35,016 nt of DNA from Defluviitaleaceae bacterium (GTDB lineage Bacteria; Bacillota; Clostridia; Lachnospirales; UBA5962): the NCBI GenBank assembly GCA_009779915.1, contig WRBA01000021.1, positions 1-35,016 of the forward strand, in the 5' to 3' direction. Under the pieces are notes generated by a model that made no database searches, was not told where the DNA came from, and worked only from the letters and a program-made list of their open reading frames with translations. A program made the translations under genes and the position numbers. Position 1 is the stretch's first letter; each line of letters opens with the position of its first letter. Below are positions 1-7,140 of the stretch, piece after piece.

Positions 1-121
1 AAAATGTACGAGTTTCGGGGCGTTCATAAACTTTAAAACAGCAAAATGAGCAAGCTCATTTAGTGCTTTAAAATTTATTCACTATAGCAAAATTTGAGGA
101 CAACGGTGGGCACCCAGCCCA

Positions 122-256
122 CCTAGGACGAAAATGAAGATTAATCGAATTTTTTGCAGCTAGGGGCGTTCAAGGTTCGACTCTCCTTGACCTATACTGA
201 AATCCACACAAAATAGTAACGCTAAAGCAACTGCTTTAGAAGAATTTAAGTATAAA
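122..256 (+). repeat. Dispersed intergenic repeat, copy A
   Basis: About 135 bp upstream of spo0A is closely repeated in inverse orientation at 2144-2268. Shared blocks, in order, are AAAATGAAGATTAATC, AATTTTTTGC, CAAGGTTCGACTCTCCTTGA, ATCCACACAAAATAGTAACG and GAATTTAAGTATAAA. This copy has about 7 extra bases after the core (TATACTGA). The core CAAGG-TTCGACTCT-CCTTG can fold, and its loop resembles a tRNA T-loop (TTCGACT). The preceding bases (1-121) hold no gene that I can support; TTCACTATAGC near 79-89 recurs in reverse complement near 1232-1242, so more of this region is probably repeat-derived. Confidence 0.75.
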
Positions 257-298
257 AACAGCTTTCGGAAATTTTTCAACATTTTTTTAATTTTTTTG

Positions 299-327
299 TT
301 GAAATCTGTCGATGTTTATGATACTAT
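299..327 (+). promoter_or_regulatory. Putative spo0A promoter with 0A-box-like sequence
   Basis: TTGAAA (299-304) and TACTAT (322-327) are separated by 17 bp, a good sigma-A spacing. The spacer contains TCTGTCGAT (305-313), one mismatch from the TGTCGAA core of Spo0A boxes, so autoregulation is conceivable. This is inferred from sequence only. The predicted start of transcription falls at the beginning of the large palindrome at 331-402. Confidence 0.4.
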
Positions 328-330
328 TTA

Positions 331-402
331 TATAGTCAACGCAGTTGAAAAATATCAAAAAAGCTGAGCTTTATTTGATGGGTTTCATCTGCGTTGACTA
401 TA
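331..402. repeat. 72-bp nested palindrome in the spo0A leader
   Basis: Arms 331-350 and 383-402 are inverted repeats of 20 bp with one mismatch (TATAGTCAACGCAG at the outer end). The interior continues the symmetry: ATCAAA pairs with TTTGAT, and AAAGCT pairs with GAGCTTT. The element begins and ends in TATA. A palindrome this long, without a T-run, looks more like a small mobile or REP-like element than a terminator. If transcribed it would form one long hairpin in the spo0A 5' UTR. Confidence 0.7.
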
Positions 403-435
403 AAGACAGAATAATTTTTTGATTGGTGTGATTTT

Positions 436-1212
436 GTGGATAACAACATTATTAATGTCGCTATAATTGAAGATAATAAGGAACTTCATAAGTCCATACA
501 TTATTTCCTAGAGCAAAACAGCCGGTTTAACGTTGTAGGTCGTGCTTATGACGGCATCGAAGGGCTTAAGGTTTTAAACGAAAATCGTGTCGATGTTGCT
601 CTTTTGGATATTGTTTTACCGGAACTTGACGGCATAAGGATTTTAGAAGAATTTAGGGATATCCGCGGACCTTCGAGACCAAAGTTTATAATGTTTACAG
701 CAGTAAGTGCGGAAAGTTTTACCAAAAAAGCAATGGAACTTGGTGCCGATTATTTTGTTTTAAAGCCTTTTGACTTAACGCTTTTAGTAAATCGTATCAT
801 TCAAGTTTATGAAAATAATTCCGGCAGACCATTTGAATCGGTTATTAATTTAGATACTTACCACCAAAGACCGGAAACTACTCCATCAACCTTCGCGATG
901 AATGTGTTACATAAAATAGGGATGCCTTCTAATTTAAAAGGCAGCACATATTTAAAACAAGCCATAATAATGGGAATAGAAAACAAAGATTTGCTTGGAA
1001 GTATGACAAAATCTCTCTACCCAACAATTGCCAAAAAGTATAATACCAACTCTGCCTGTGTGGAGCGTGCCATAAGACACGCAATTGGCAAAACATGGGA
1101 TAGAGGTGACTCAAGCGGCTTTTTTAGGACAATGGGCTGTATTTATCCACAGGACTCAAAACCCACAAACAGTGCCCTTATCTCCTATATAACCGAACTT
1201 TATGATACATAA
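436..1212 (+). CDS. spo0A: Sporulation master response regulator Spo0A
   Basis: Spo0A is the phosphorelay-controlled transcription factor that commits Firmicutes cells to sporulation. The 258-residue product has the usual family length. The N-terminal receiver domain (about 5-125) shows the acidic pair E12/D13, the phosphoacceptor D58 in LLDIVLPELDG, T88 and K110 (VLKPFD). The C-terminal Spo0A_C domain (about 150-258) contains the helix-turn-helix segment around NTNSACVERAIRHAIGKTWD. The start is GTG at 436, preceded by a weak GGTGTG ribosome site; no upstream ATG fits. Upstream lie a possible sigma-A promoter and a 72-bp palindrome. No spoIVB is visible, because the window begins just upstream. 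Identity is secure. Confidence 0.97.
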   Translation: MDNNIINVAIIEDNKELHKSIHYFLEQNSRFNVVGRAYDGIEGLKVLNENRVDVALLDIVLPELDGIRILEEFRDIRGPSRPKFIMFTAVSAESFTKKAMELGADYFVLKPFDLTLLVNRIIQVYENNSGRPFESVINLDTYHQRPETTPSTFAMNVLHKIGMPSNLKGSTYLKQAIIMGIENKDLLGSMTKSLYPTIAKKYNTNSACVERAIRHAIGKTWDRGDSSGFFRTMGCIYPQDSKPTNSALISYITELYDT

Positions 1213-1251
1213 ACAGACAAAAGCATTTGATTGCTATAGTGAAATAAAGTG

Positions 1252-1280
1252 TTGACCGCCGTACAAAATTATGTTAGGAT
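1252..1280 (+). promoter_or_regulatory. Putative promoter for the tRNA-Thr region
   Basis: TTGACC (1252-1257) and TAGGAT (1275-1280) are spaced by 17 bp. They lie about 135 bp upstream of the tRNA, with no protein gene between. Assignment to the tRNA is by position only. Confidence 0.4.
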
Positions 1281-1345
1281 ATCGATAGCATTTTACCAGA
1301 CCTATCAGGTCTAATATATTGATTTGCGGTATTAGGGCTAGACTA

Positions 1346-1412
1346 GGGGCGTTCAAGGTTCGGCTCTCCAGCCTTAACTCAGCAGGTAGAGTACTTCCTT
1401 TGAAATGAACGG
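1346..1412 (+). pseudogene. Partial tRNA duplicate joined to the repeat core
   Basis: GGGGCGTTCAAGGTTCGGCTCTCC (a copy of the dispersed-repeat core) runs directly into a partial duplicate of the adjacent tRNA. The 26 bases from 1374, starting TAACTCAGCAGG, are identical to 1423-1448 of the intact tRNA-Thr. After the 5' half of the anticodon stem the similarity stops (TGAAATGAACGG), so no cloverleaf can close. It is a decayed or recombinant tRNA 5' half. Confidence 0.65.
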
Positions 1413-1415
1413 CTT

Positions 1416-1488
1416 GCTCTCGTAACTCAGCAGGTAGAGTACTTCCTTGGTAAGGAAGAAGTCGGCAGTTCGAGTCTGCTCGAGAGCT
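1416..1488 (+). tRNA. tRNA-Thr (anticodon GGU)
   Basis: A full cloverleaf is visible. The acceptor GCTCTCG (1416-1422) pairs perfectly with CGAGAGC (1481-1487). The D arm is ACTC/GAGT with loop AGCAGGTA. The anticodon stem CTTCC/GGAAG encloses loop TTGGTAA, giving anticodon GGT (threonine, codon ACC). The variable loop is 5 nt, and the T stem GGCAG/CTGCT encloses loop TTCGAGT. The discriminator is T1488 and CCA is not encoded. Confidence 0.93.
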
Positions 1489-1570
1489 TGAATTTATGAG
1501 GGTTTTTAATACTTCTCATAATATATGATTCGGTAAACTAAGCACAAAAATAGTTACCGAAAGAAACTGG

Positions 1571-1601
1571 AAATACATCCGAATATAGGGTGTATTTTTT
1601 A
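1571..1601 (+). terminator. Rho-independent terminator after tRNA-Thr
   Basis: AAATACATCC (1571-1580) pairs, with one G-T wobble, with GGGTGTATTT (1588-1597) across a 7-nt loop and runs into a T tract. It is oriented to end the tRNA transcript before the convergent EIIA gene. Confidence 0.6.
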
Positions 1602-1624
1602 GTTTGAAAATTTAATGGACAGTT

Positions 1625-2128
1625 TTAGAGCGGCTTGACTGTAACACTCATAATCTCATCCTCGGTGTTTACATAGCTTTTATTAGTTAAAGATACATTT
1701 TTAAAAACCTCCGGATTAGTTATTATAACAGGGCTTTCAAGGATATAGCCTTCGTTTGTAATAGCTGTAATATCAAACTCTAATAAAAGCTGACCGGTTT
1801 TTACCATATCTTCTGCTTTTACATGAAGGGTAAAGTATCTTCCCTCTAAATTTACGGTGTCTATGCCTATATGTATGATTATTTCCGCGCCGTTTTGTGC
1901 GGCTAAGCCCAAGGCGTGTTTAGTTGGAAACACGGCTTTAACTACCCCATCTACAGGAGAGTATACTGCGCCTTTTTCAGGGATTATTGCAGCACCGGTA
2001 CCTAAAGCGGCAAGGGCACTGTCTTGCATATTGGCTTGCTGTATGACTTTTCCCTCCATAGGGCTTTTTATAGACACTGCTTTTGCAGGAGCTTTAGGAG
2101 AAAAGATAGACGATAATATATTTTTCAT
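1625..2128 (-). CDS. PTS glucose-family EIIA component
   Basis: A single-domain cytoplasmic phosphocarrier of 167 residues, the usual length for EIIA-Glc (Crr-like) proteins. It receives phosphate from HPr and passes it to an EIIB domain. The fold signature runs from SPMEGKV (about 22-28) to the catalytic region. H71 (TKHALGL) and H86 (IIIHIGIDTVNL) are the paired active-site histidines; H86 is the expected phosphorylated one. AGGAGG lies just upstream of the ATG. The neighbouring EIIBC lacks its own EIIA domain, so this gene most likely completes that permease even though the regulator gene sits between them. A dispersed repeat occupies the leader directly upstream of the ribosome site. Confidence 0.93.
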   Translation of the reverse strand: MKNILSSIFSPKAPAKAVSIKSPMEGKVIQQANMQDSALAALGTGAAIIPEKGAVYSPVDGVVKAVFPTKHALGLAAQNGAEIIIHIGIDTVNLEGRYFTLHVKAEDMVKTGQLLLEFDITAITNEGYILESPVIITNPEVFKNVSLTNKSYVNTEDEIMSVTVKPL

Positions 2129-2143
2129 AACAGCCTCCTAATT

Positions 2144-2268
2144 TATACTTAAATTCTTTTAAAACAGTAGCTTTAGCGTTACTATTTTGTGTGGATTTAG
2201 GTCAAGGAGAGTCGAACCTTGCACGCCCATAGCGCAAAAAATTTGATTAATCTTCATTTTCATCCTAA
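2144..2268 (-). repeat. Dispersed intergenic repeat, copy B
   Basis: The inverse copy of the repeat at 122-256. It runs, on the minus strand, from CTTAGGATGAAAATG through CAAGGTTCGACTCTCCTTGA to GAATTTAAGTATAAA, and ends immediately before the AGGAGG ribosome site of the EIIA gene. An apparent reading frame here (2159-2425) is the repeat itself and is not annotated as a gene. Confidence 0.75.
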
Positions 2269-2322
2269 GTATAGGCAATGGTGCATAACCTGTTTCAGCC
2301 AATTTTTCTATCACTTTAATCA

Positions 2323-2381
2323 TTGTAAAAACCTGCAATATATTGTATAATGCAATATATTGTATAATGCAATATATTGCA
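2323..2381 (+). promoter_or_regulatory. Tandem-repeat operator and promoter of the RpiR regulator
   Basis: A 17-bp unit TGCAATATATTGTATAA is repeated head to tail at 2334-2350 and 2351-2367, followed by a 13-bp partial third copy at 2368-2380. Each unit starts with the palindrome GCAATATATTG(C), as expected for dimeric regulator binding. TTGTAA (2323-2328) and TATAAT (2346-2351) form a 17-bp-spaced promoter inside the array; a second TATAAT is at 2363-2368. The array ends ten bases before the regulator start, so autoregulation is likely. Binding by the adjacent RpiR protein is inferred. Confidence 0.65.
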
Positions 2382-2390
2382 GGAGGAAAT

Positions 2391-3128
2391 ATGGAATTTT
2401 TTAACCTTATCAAAAAAAATGTCACTAAACTTAATCAAAACGAAAAGGCTCTTTTAGAATATCTTTTCGTTCTTAAAGAAAACCTCAAAAATCACACAAT
2501 ACGTGATATTGCGGCTAAAAATTTTACATCTCCCAATGCTATTGTCCGCCTTTGTAAGAAACTTGGCTTTTCCGGATATGTTGAATTTAGGGAGTCTTAT
2601 TGTAACGCTATTTCATGGGAAAAATCCATGATAAAGCTAACATCCTTAGATGAGCAGCTGGTTAAAACAAAGCAGCTTATAAACCCTGAGGTTTTGCACC
2701 ATGTTCTTAAAAAAATGTATATTTCCGAAAAAATCGCAATATTTGCTGTAGGTCTTTCAAGAACTATTGCAGAGGATTTATATCTTAAGCTTATTTCTAT
2801 CGGCAAGAATTGTCAATTTTTTGTTGATCCTCATGTTATGCACTTTAACGCCAAAACCCTTAATGAAAATGACTTGGTTTTTTCAATATCAGCAAGCGGT
2901 CTTTCCGATAACCCCATATATGCCACAACTATATCAAAAGCCGCAGGTGCCACTACTGTAAGTATCACAGGGTTTTCTAACAACCCCTTGGCAGAGCTTA
3001 CCCATTACCAATTTTACGGCATGATTAGAGAAATTTATATAGACGGTATTGATGTATCAGGGAGGTTAGGCTTAAATTACATAGTGGATTATATTTTTAC
3101 GGAGTATCTTAAGGCTTATGTGTTATAG
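2391..3128 (+). CDS. MurR/RpiR-family transcriptional regulator
   Basis: A 245-residue sugar-phosphate-responsive repressor or activator. The N-terminal HTH_6 domain (about 1-75) includes LFVLKENLKNHTIRDIAAKN and the recognition segment SPNAIVRLCKKLGFSGY. The C-terminal SIS domain (about 105-230) includes KIAIFAVGLSRTIAEDL and FSISASGLSDNP, which bind phosphosugars. The start is ATG 2391, seven bases after AGGAGG; an upstream in-frame ATG at 2343 lies inside the operator and has no ribosome site. The gene converges on glvA and its stop abuts the glvA stop. By family and position it probably controls the alpha-glucoside PTS genes, as GlvR does in Bacillus subtilis. Confidence 0.9.
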   Translation: MEFFNLIKKNVTKLNQNEKALLEYLFVLKENLKNHTIRDIAAKNFTSPNAIVRLCKKLGFSGYVEFRESYCNAISWEKSMIKLTSLDEQLVKTKQLINPEVLHHVLKKMYISEKIAIFAVGLSRTIAEDLYLKLISIGKNCQFFVDPHVMHFNAKTLNENDLVFSISASGLSDNPIYATTISKAAGATTVSITGFSNNPLAELTHYQFYGMIREIYIDGIDVSGRLGLNYIVDYIFTEYLKAYVL

Positions 3129-4451
3129 TAATTTAGGCCAGTAACCCTCATTTGCCTCAATTAGCGCATCAAGTACTTTCCTTGCTTTTTTTGCATCTAC
3201 TACAGTACGGTTTAAAGTTAAAGCCGCCAAAGCCTTGGTGTAAGAAGCTTCAAAATAGGCTTCCACCGTCAGTTTTTCAAAAGCATATTGATTTTCTATA
3301 AGTCCTTTGTAAAATGTGTCTATATTCCCTACAGCATAAGGGCTTACACCGCCGGCACCAAGGGATGCCGCAGTTTCAACCATAGCATCGTCAGGCAAAT
3401 TACCTATTATACCTTTATTAGGCAGTATTAATATATAAGTCTTTTGCAAATTTTTTGCGATGGATATAGCCACTTCCAAAATCATATCCCCGTGGGCATC
3501 GTTATGTACTATGGCTGAATCCTTTGTACTGCCTATTTCTATGGCGCGTTCACATTCTTCAAATACCTTTTTTTCTCTGCCTTTCATTACTTCATTTGCC
3601 CTTGTAAAATTAGGGTCAAGTTTTGCAGCCTTATATTCAGGATAGAGATAATACTGCAAGTAAGTATTAGGAAGATACTCCGGGAAATCCATCAGCATAT
3701 CTTTTACAACAGCATAAGTGTCAAGCCATGACTCATCCCGCTGTTCCGCGTCCGCCGGCTTAAAGCCGTTAGATAATATTGCCTCCTTAATTTTAGGGGC
3801 TATATCAAAGCCAAACTCATCATAAATATGAGTAAACCACCCAAAATGATTAAGCCCAAAATAGCGCGGGTCTAGTTTTTTATAGTCATAGCCTATAGCG
3901 CGGCCGTAAGAGCGAAGGAGATTAACCGGCTGGTCGCATATATTAAGTATTTTTTTATCATCCGGAAAAGCCTTGGAAAGAGCCAGTGCCACAATAGCTG
4001 CCGGATTAGTGTAATTTATTATCCAAGCGTCAGAGTATTTACGCACATCATCTGCCATTTGTATCATATCTCTTATAGAGCGCATACCATAAGCAAAGCC
4101 GCCCGGGCCGCAGGTTTCCTGACCTATTATGCCGAAGCTTAGGGGGATTTTCTCATCTTTTTCCCGCATAGGATAGCCGCCTGTACGCATTTGGCAAAAA
4201 ACAAAGTCAACATCTTTATATGCTGTTTCCTTATCTGATGTGTACAAAAACTTCACACCGGGTGCTTCTTCCTTAAAAAGTATTTTGCCGAAGCCCCCTA
4301 TGGGATTTTGACGTTCATTATCTATATCATACAATATTACACGATTTAGAGGGAAATCCTCCATATGTGCAATAAATGATTTTAATATGCCCGGCGTCCA
4401 TGTGGAGCCGCCGCCAACGATTACAATATTGTGTTTTTTATGCTCTTTAAT
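3123..4451 (-). CDS. glvA: 6-phospho-alpha-glucosidase, GH4 family (GlvA/MalH type)
   Basis: An NAD- and metal-dependent hydrolase that splits phosphorylated alpha-glucosides made by the PTS. Typical GlvA motifs are present: GQETCGPGGFAYGMRSI, INYTNPAAIV, NICDQPVNL (metal-binding Cys), and YFGLNHFGWFT (metal-binding His). The dinucleotide-binding N terminus HNIVIVGGGSTWTPGI is also encoded, but no ATG, GTG or TTG precedes it in frame after the TAA at 4472-4470. I therefore place the start at ATT 4451, seven bases after AGG of the strong site AGGTGAT. This gives 442 residues, matching the family (about 440-450). The first ATG (4364) would delete the NAD motif. A dispersed repeat lies just upstream and may have removed the original start. 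Function is secure, start uncertain. Confidence 0.88.
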   Translation of the reverse strand: MKEHKKHNIVIVGGGSTWTPGILKSFIAHMEDFPLNRVILYDIDNERQNPIGGFGKILFKEEAPGVKFLYTSDKETAYKDVDFVFCQMRTGGYPMREKDEKIPLSFGIIGQETCGPGGFAYGMRSIRDMIQMADDVRKYSDAWIINYTNPAAIVALALSKAFPDDKKILNICDQPVNLLRSYGRAIGYDYKKLDPRYFGLNHFGWFTHIYDEFGFDIAPKIKEAILSNGFKPADAEQRDESWLDTYAVVKDMLMDFPEYLPNTYLQYYLYPEYKAAKLDPNFTRANEVMKGREKKVFEECERAIEIGSTKDSAIVHNDAHGDMILEVAISIAKNLQKTYILILPNKGIIGNLPDDAMVETAASLGAGGVSPYAVGNIDTFYKGLIENQYAFEKLTVEAYFEASYTKALAALTLNRTVVDAKKARKVLDALIEANEGYWPKLL

Positions 4452-4469
4452 AACATCACCTACTATAGT

Positions 4470-5261
4470 TTAAATTTGCTTAGGCCAAGGAGAGTCGAAC
4501 AATGAGCAAGGTCCGACTCTCCTTGACCTATACACCGCTTCATAATAATTAGTTAAAACCATCCCTTTTGCTTTGAGCTTTTCCGGCAAATCTTTAGCAA
4601 GTAAAAACTCAAGCTCACCTAATCTCTGAGTATTGTAAGATGAGTTTTCCATCAAATAGGCGTCAACATACGCCGGATGGCACATAATCTCAACAAAATC
4701 ATGTTTTATAATATTATCTAAATTGTCTATTATATAATCAAGACCGGGCTTTGCCCCAAAAGTCCTATGCTGTATAAATTCCACATGTTTTGTATGTTTT
4801 AATGGGATGCTCCTTAGGGGAATCCCTTTTTTCTCAGCCAAAATAGAGCTTGCCTCTTTCATTTCATCTATTTTTTCATGTGTGGCAAGATGAGAGTCTA
4901 TATGAGATGGGTTTTTGCCCGTAAGCTCCACAAATTTATTGTACTGGGCACAGCACTCGGCTTTAAGTTCCTCAAAATCATATTTATAGCCCTCTTTAAG
5001 CTTATGAGGCTTTATAAAATTGCCGTCGTCCCCCACTAAGGTTTTGCCTGTTGTCAAAGGCGCGCCTAAGGAAATATTAAGATGAAGTCCGACGGCAAGA
5101 AGAGGATTTTCCCGCATAAGACTTACGGCATGAGAAACCCCCGGCATAGTAACCATCAATGTTGCGGAGGTTACCATGCCATATTTATGGGCATCTATAA
5201 TTCCATAATTAACGCCGTTACTATAGCCAAAATCATCTGCGTTGATTATTAGTTTTGTCAT
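4470..5261 (-). CDS. chbG: ChbG/YdjC-family carbohydrate deacetylase
   Basis: A cytoplasmic metal-dependent deacetylase of the YdjC/ChbG family, which acts on N-acetylated oligosaccharides or their 6-phosphates. Signature segments are IINADDFGYSNGVNYGI (metal-binding Asp pair), VGLHLNIS, HIDSHLATHEKI (His ligands) and EIMCHPAYVD. It starts 8 nt after the EIIBC stop, with its ribosome site AGGAGA inside that junction, so the two are translationally linked. The last 20 or so residues (starting YRSRRVGPCSLFD) are encoded by a dispersed palindromic repeat rather than by family sequence, so the original C terminus was probably slightly shorter or different. The substrate is not readable from sequence. 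Confidence 0.88.
   Translation of the reverse strand: MTKLIINADDFGYSNGVNYGIIDAHKYGMVTSATLMVTMPGVSHAVSLMRENPLLAVGLHLNISLGAPLTTGKTLVGDDGNFIKPHKLKEGYKYDFEELKAECCAQYNKFVELTGKNPSHIDSHLATHEKIDEMKEASSILAEKKGIPLRSIPLKHTKHVEFIQHRTFGAKPGLDYIIDNLDNIIKHDFVEIMCHPAYVDAYLMENSSYNTQRLGELEFLLAKDLPEKLKAKGMVLTNYYEAVYRSRRVGPCSLFDSPWPKQI
4481..4535. repeat. Palindromic copy of the dispersed repeat core
   Basis: AGGCCAAGGAGAGTCG (4481-4496) and CGACTCTCCTTGACCT (4514-4529) are inverted repeats with one mismatch around a short loop. Each arm is a copy of the core also present at 170-190, 1352-1369 and 2203-2221. The element overlaps the 3' end of chbG and lies directly upstream of glvA. Confidence 0.8.
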
Positions 5262-5269
5262 AAAATCTC

Positions 5270-6859
5270 CTACTTCTTCAAAAAAGCTTTAACATCTGTT
5301 GCTATCTGGTCAACTTTAAGCCCATATACAATTTGGATATTCTCCCTTGAAGGTCTGACAAAGCCTGAGGCTCCCGTTTTCTTAATATCACCTTCGCTTA
5401 CTAAATCAGGGTTTATTACTACAACCCTAAGGCGTGTCATACAGTTTTCTATACTTTCAATATTTTCAGCACCTCCTAAAATAGCTACTATACTTTCAAT
5501 AAGGGCACCGTCTTTTATTTCGCCGCCGCCGCTGTTTTCCTCGGATTCCGCGTCCATATCATCTTCACGGCCGGGTGTCATTATATTAAACTTCTCAATA
5601 AGGAATTTGAAGCCGAAGTAATATGCCGCCGCAACAAATGCGCCTACAATCCAAATCATAAACCAATTTGTACCTGTGCCTCTTAAAAGCCCGAATATTA
5701 CAAAGTCGATAAGCCCGCCTTGTACACCGCCGACAGACACATTAAACAAGTCCATAAGCATATAGCCTATGCCGTACATAATCATATGGAAAACAAAAAG
5801 TATAGGTGATATGAATATAAACAAAAACTCCAAAGGCTCAGTTATGCCTGTAAGCATAGAAGCCGCAAGCCCTGCGATAATAAGGGCTTTAACCCTGGCT
5901 TTATTTTCGGTTTTGGAAGAGTGGAGCATAGCAAGCCCTGCTGCCGGAAGACCGAAAATAACAGAAACCATATGCCCTTGACCTATAAATCTTGTGCCGA
6001 TTGAAAGTATTTCGTTTGGAGAACCCGCGTTTATACCCGCGTTAAATATATTGAGGGCACCTACAACTGTTTCACCATCTATAACCGCTGTGCCGCCGAT
6101 AGGTGTAAAGCGCACTATCTGATTTAATATATGATGGAGACCGGTAGGTATAAGGAGTCTGTTTAAGAATCCAAAAACAAATGTGCCGAAAATGCCGGCG
6201 GCTTCAATCCCTCTGCCTAAGAAGCCGATAAGGCTGTCAATAAACGGCCACACAAAGAAAGAGAGGAGGGCTACTACCGGTATCACCAAAAGAGTGACAA
6301 GGGGGACAAAACGCTTGCCTCCAAAGAAGTTAATCGAACTTGGCAGCACGGTTTTGTAAAATTTATTATGCAAATAAGCCACCGTAATACCTACAATAAC
6401 GCCGCCAAAAACATTCATCCTATATGTAAAAAAGCCTAAAACCGTTTCAAACCTTGCGTTGATTATATTTGCGTCTATTAATGAATAGCCGCTTTCCATC
6501 AAATAAGCAACTGATGTAGTCGCCGCGGTCAGCCCATTTAGACCCATAATATAATTTAGAGTTGAATGGAACACAAGAAAACCCATTAAAGAAGCAAAAG
6601 CCGCAGTCGCTTTCTCTTCCTTAGCCATGCCAAGTGCGATAGATATAGCGAAAAACACCGGAAGGTTGCCAAAAACAAGACCTGCAAGCCTTCTAATAAA
6701 GCCAATAAAATGCTGGACACCAACTATGTCCACAAAACCTTGCCCTACTATATTAGGGTTTTGAAGCGCAGCCGCAAGACCTAAGAAAATACCTGCCGCA
6801 GCTATGGTGGAAATGGGTAATAATAAAGATTTGCCAAATTTTTGAATATTGCCTCTCAT
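5270..6859 (-). CDS. PTS alpha-glucoside-type EIIBC permease
   Basis: A membrane sugar transporter of 529 residues that phosphorylates its substrate during uptake. The EIIC domain (about 1-420) has roughly ten hydrophobic segments and the family motifs NLPVFFAISIALGMAKEEKA, LIPTGLHHILNQI and GITEPLEFLFIFISP. A linker rich in Asp and Glu (about 430-450) leads to the EIIB domain, with phosphoacceptor C473 in ENCMTRLRV. No EIIA domain is fused; the separate EIIA gene at 1625-2128 probably serves it. The architecture matches the MalX/GlvC-type IIBC-alpha subfamily, consistent with the downstream GH4 phospho-alpha-glucosidase. It is first in the minus-strand operon EIIBC-chbG-glvA. Confidence 0.93.
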   Translation of the reverse strand: MRGNIQKFGKSLLLPISTIAAAGIFLGLAAALQNPNIVGQGFVDIVGVQHFIGFIRRLAGLVFGNLPVFFAISIALGMAKEEKATAAFASLMGFLVFHSTLNYIMGLNGLTAATTSVAYLMESGYSLIDANIINARFETVLGFFTYRMNVFGGVIVGITVAYLHNKFYKTVLPSSINFFGGKRFVPLVTLLVIPVVALLSFFVWPFIDSLIGFLGRGIEAAGIFGTFVFGFLNRLLIPTGLHHILNQIVRFTPIGGTAVIDGETVVGALNIFNAGINAGSPNEILSIGTRFIGQGHMVSVIFGLPAAGLAMLHSSKTENKARVKALIIAGLAASMLTGITEPLEFLFIFISPILFVFHMIMYGIGYMLMDLFNVSVGGVQGGLIDFVIFGLLRGTGTNWFMIWIVGAFVAAAYYFGFKFLIEKFNIMTPGREDDMDAESEENSGGGEIKDGALIESIVAILGGAENIESIENCMTRLRVVVINPDLVSEGDIKKTGASGFVRPSRENIQIVYGLKVDQIATDVKAFLKK

Positions 6860-6950
6860 TACCTTTTGCCCCCTTTTTTAATAATAAATAATGAATATTG
6901 TAAACTTTTTGTATACATTATTATTTCATTATTTACAGGTGTTATCAAGG
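6860..6950 (-). promoter_or_regulatory. Putative promoter and operator of the PTS operon
   Basis: On the minus strand TTGATA (6947-6942) is followed after 17 bp by AATAAT, a plausible promoter. Downstream an imperfect inverted repeat TGTATAC-N5-GTTTACA (6914-6896) could bind a regulator. Its TTGTAT half resembles the ATTGTATA unit of the array in front of the RpiR gene, but the match is short and the link is only suggestive. Confidence 0.35.
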
Positions 6951-6960
6951 AAATTTGAAG

Positions 6961-7140
6961 ATTGTATTACGAATGACAGGATTTTGGTTTTGTACACAAA
7001 ACTGTGTACAAGGGTTTTTGAGGTGCCGGAGGAAAGTCTTGGGGAATTTTTAGGTTGCTGATTGTCTGTGAGGCCTAAATTTCTGTGAGAATTGAGTGAT
7101 ATTACTTCTTGAATTGTGTGTGGCTTGCTCCTTTTTCATC
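6961..7140. other. Intergenic region with a 9-bp hairpin
   Basis: I see no gene here. TTGTACACA (6990-6998) and TGTGTACAA (7003-7011) form a perfect stem with a 4-nt loop, followed on the plus strand by GGGTTTTTG. It could be a weak terminator or a protein-binding palindrome. Confidence 0.5.

Noticed and set aside
2334-2381. Possible CRISPR-like or minisatellite array
   Set aside because: The units are contiguous without spacers, AT-rich and placed at a promoter, so an operator array is the better reading.
2159-2425. 88-codon minus-strand frame upstream of EIIA
   Set aside because: It crosses the tandem operator and the dispersed repeat; its sequence is the repeat's, and the other repeat copy contains stops.
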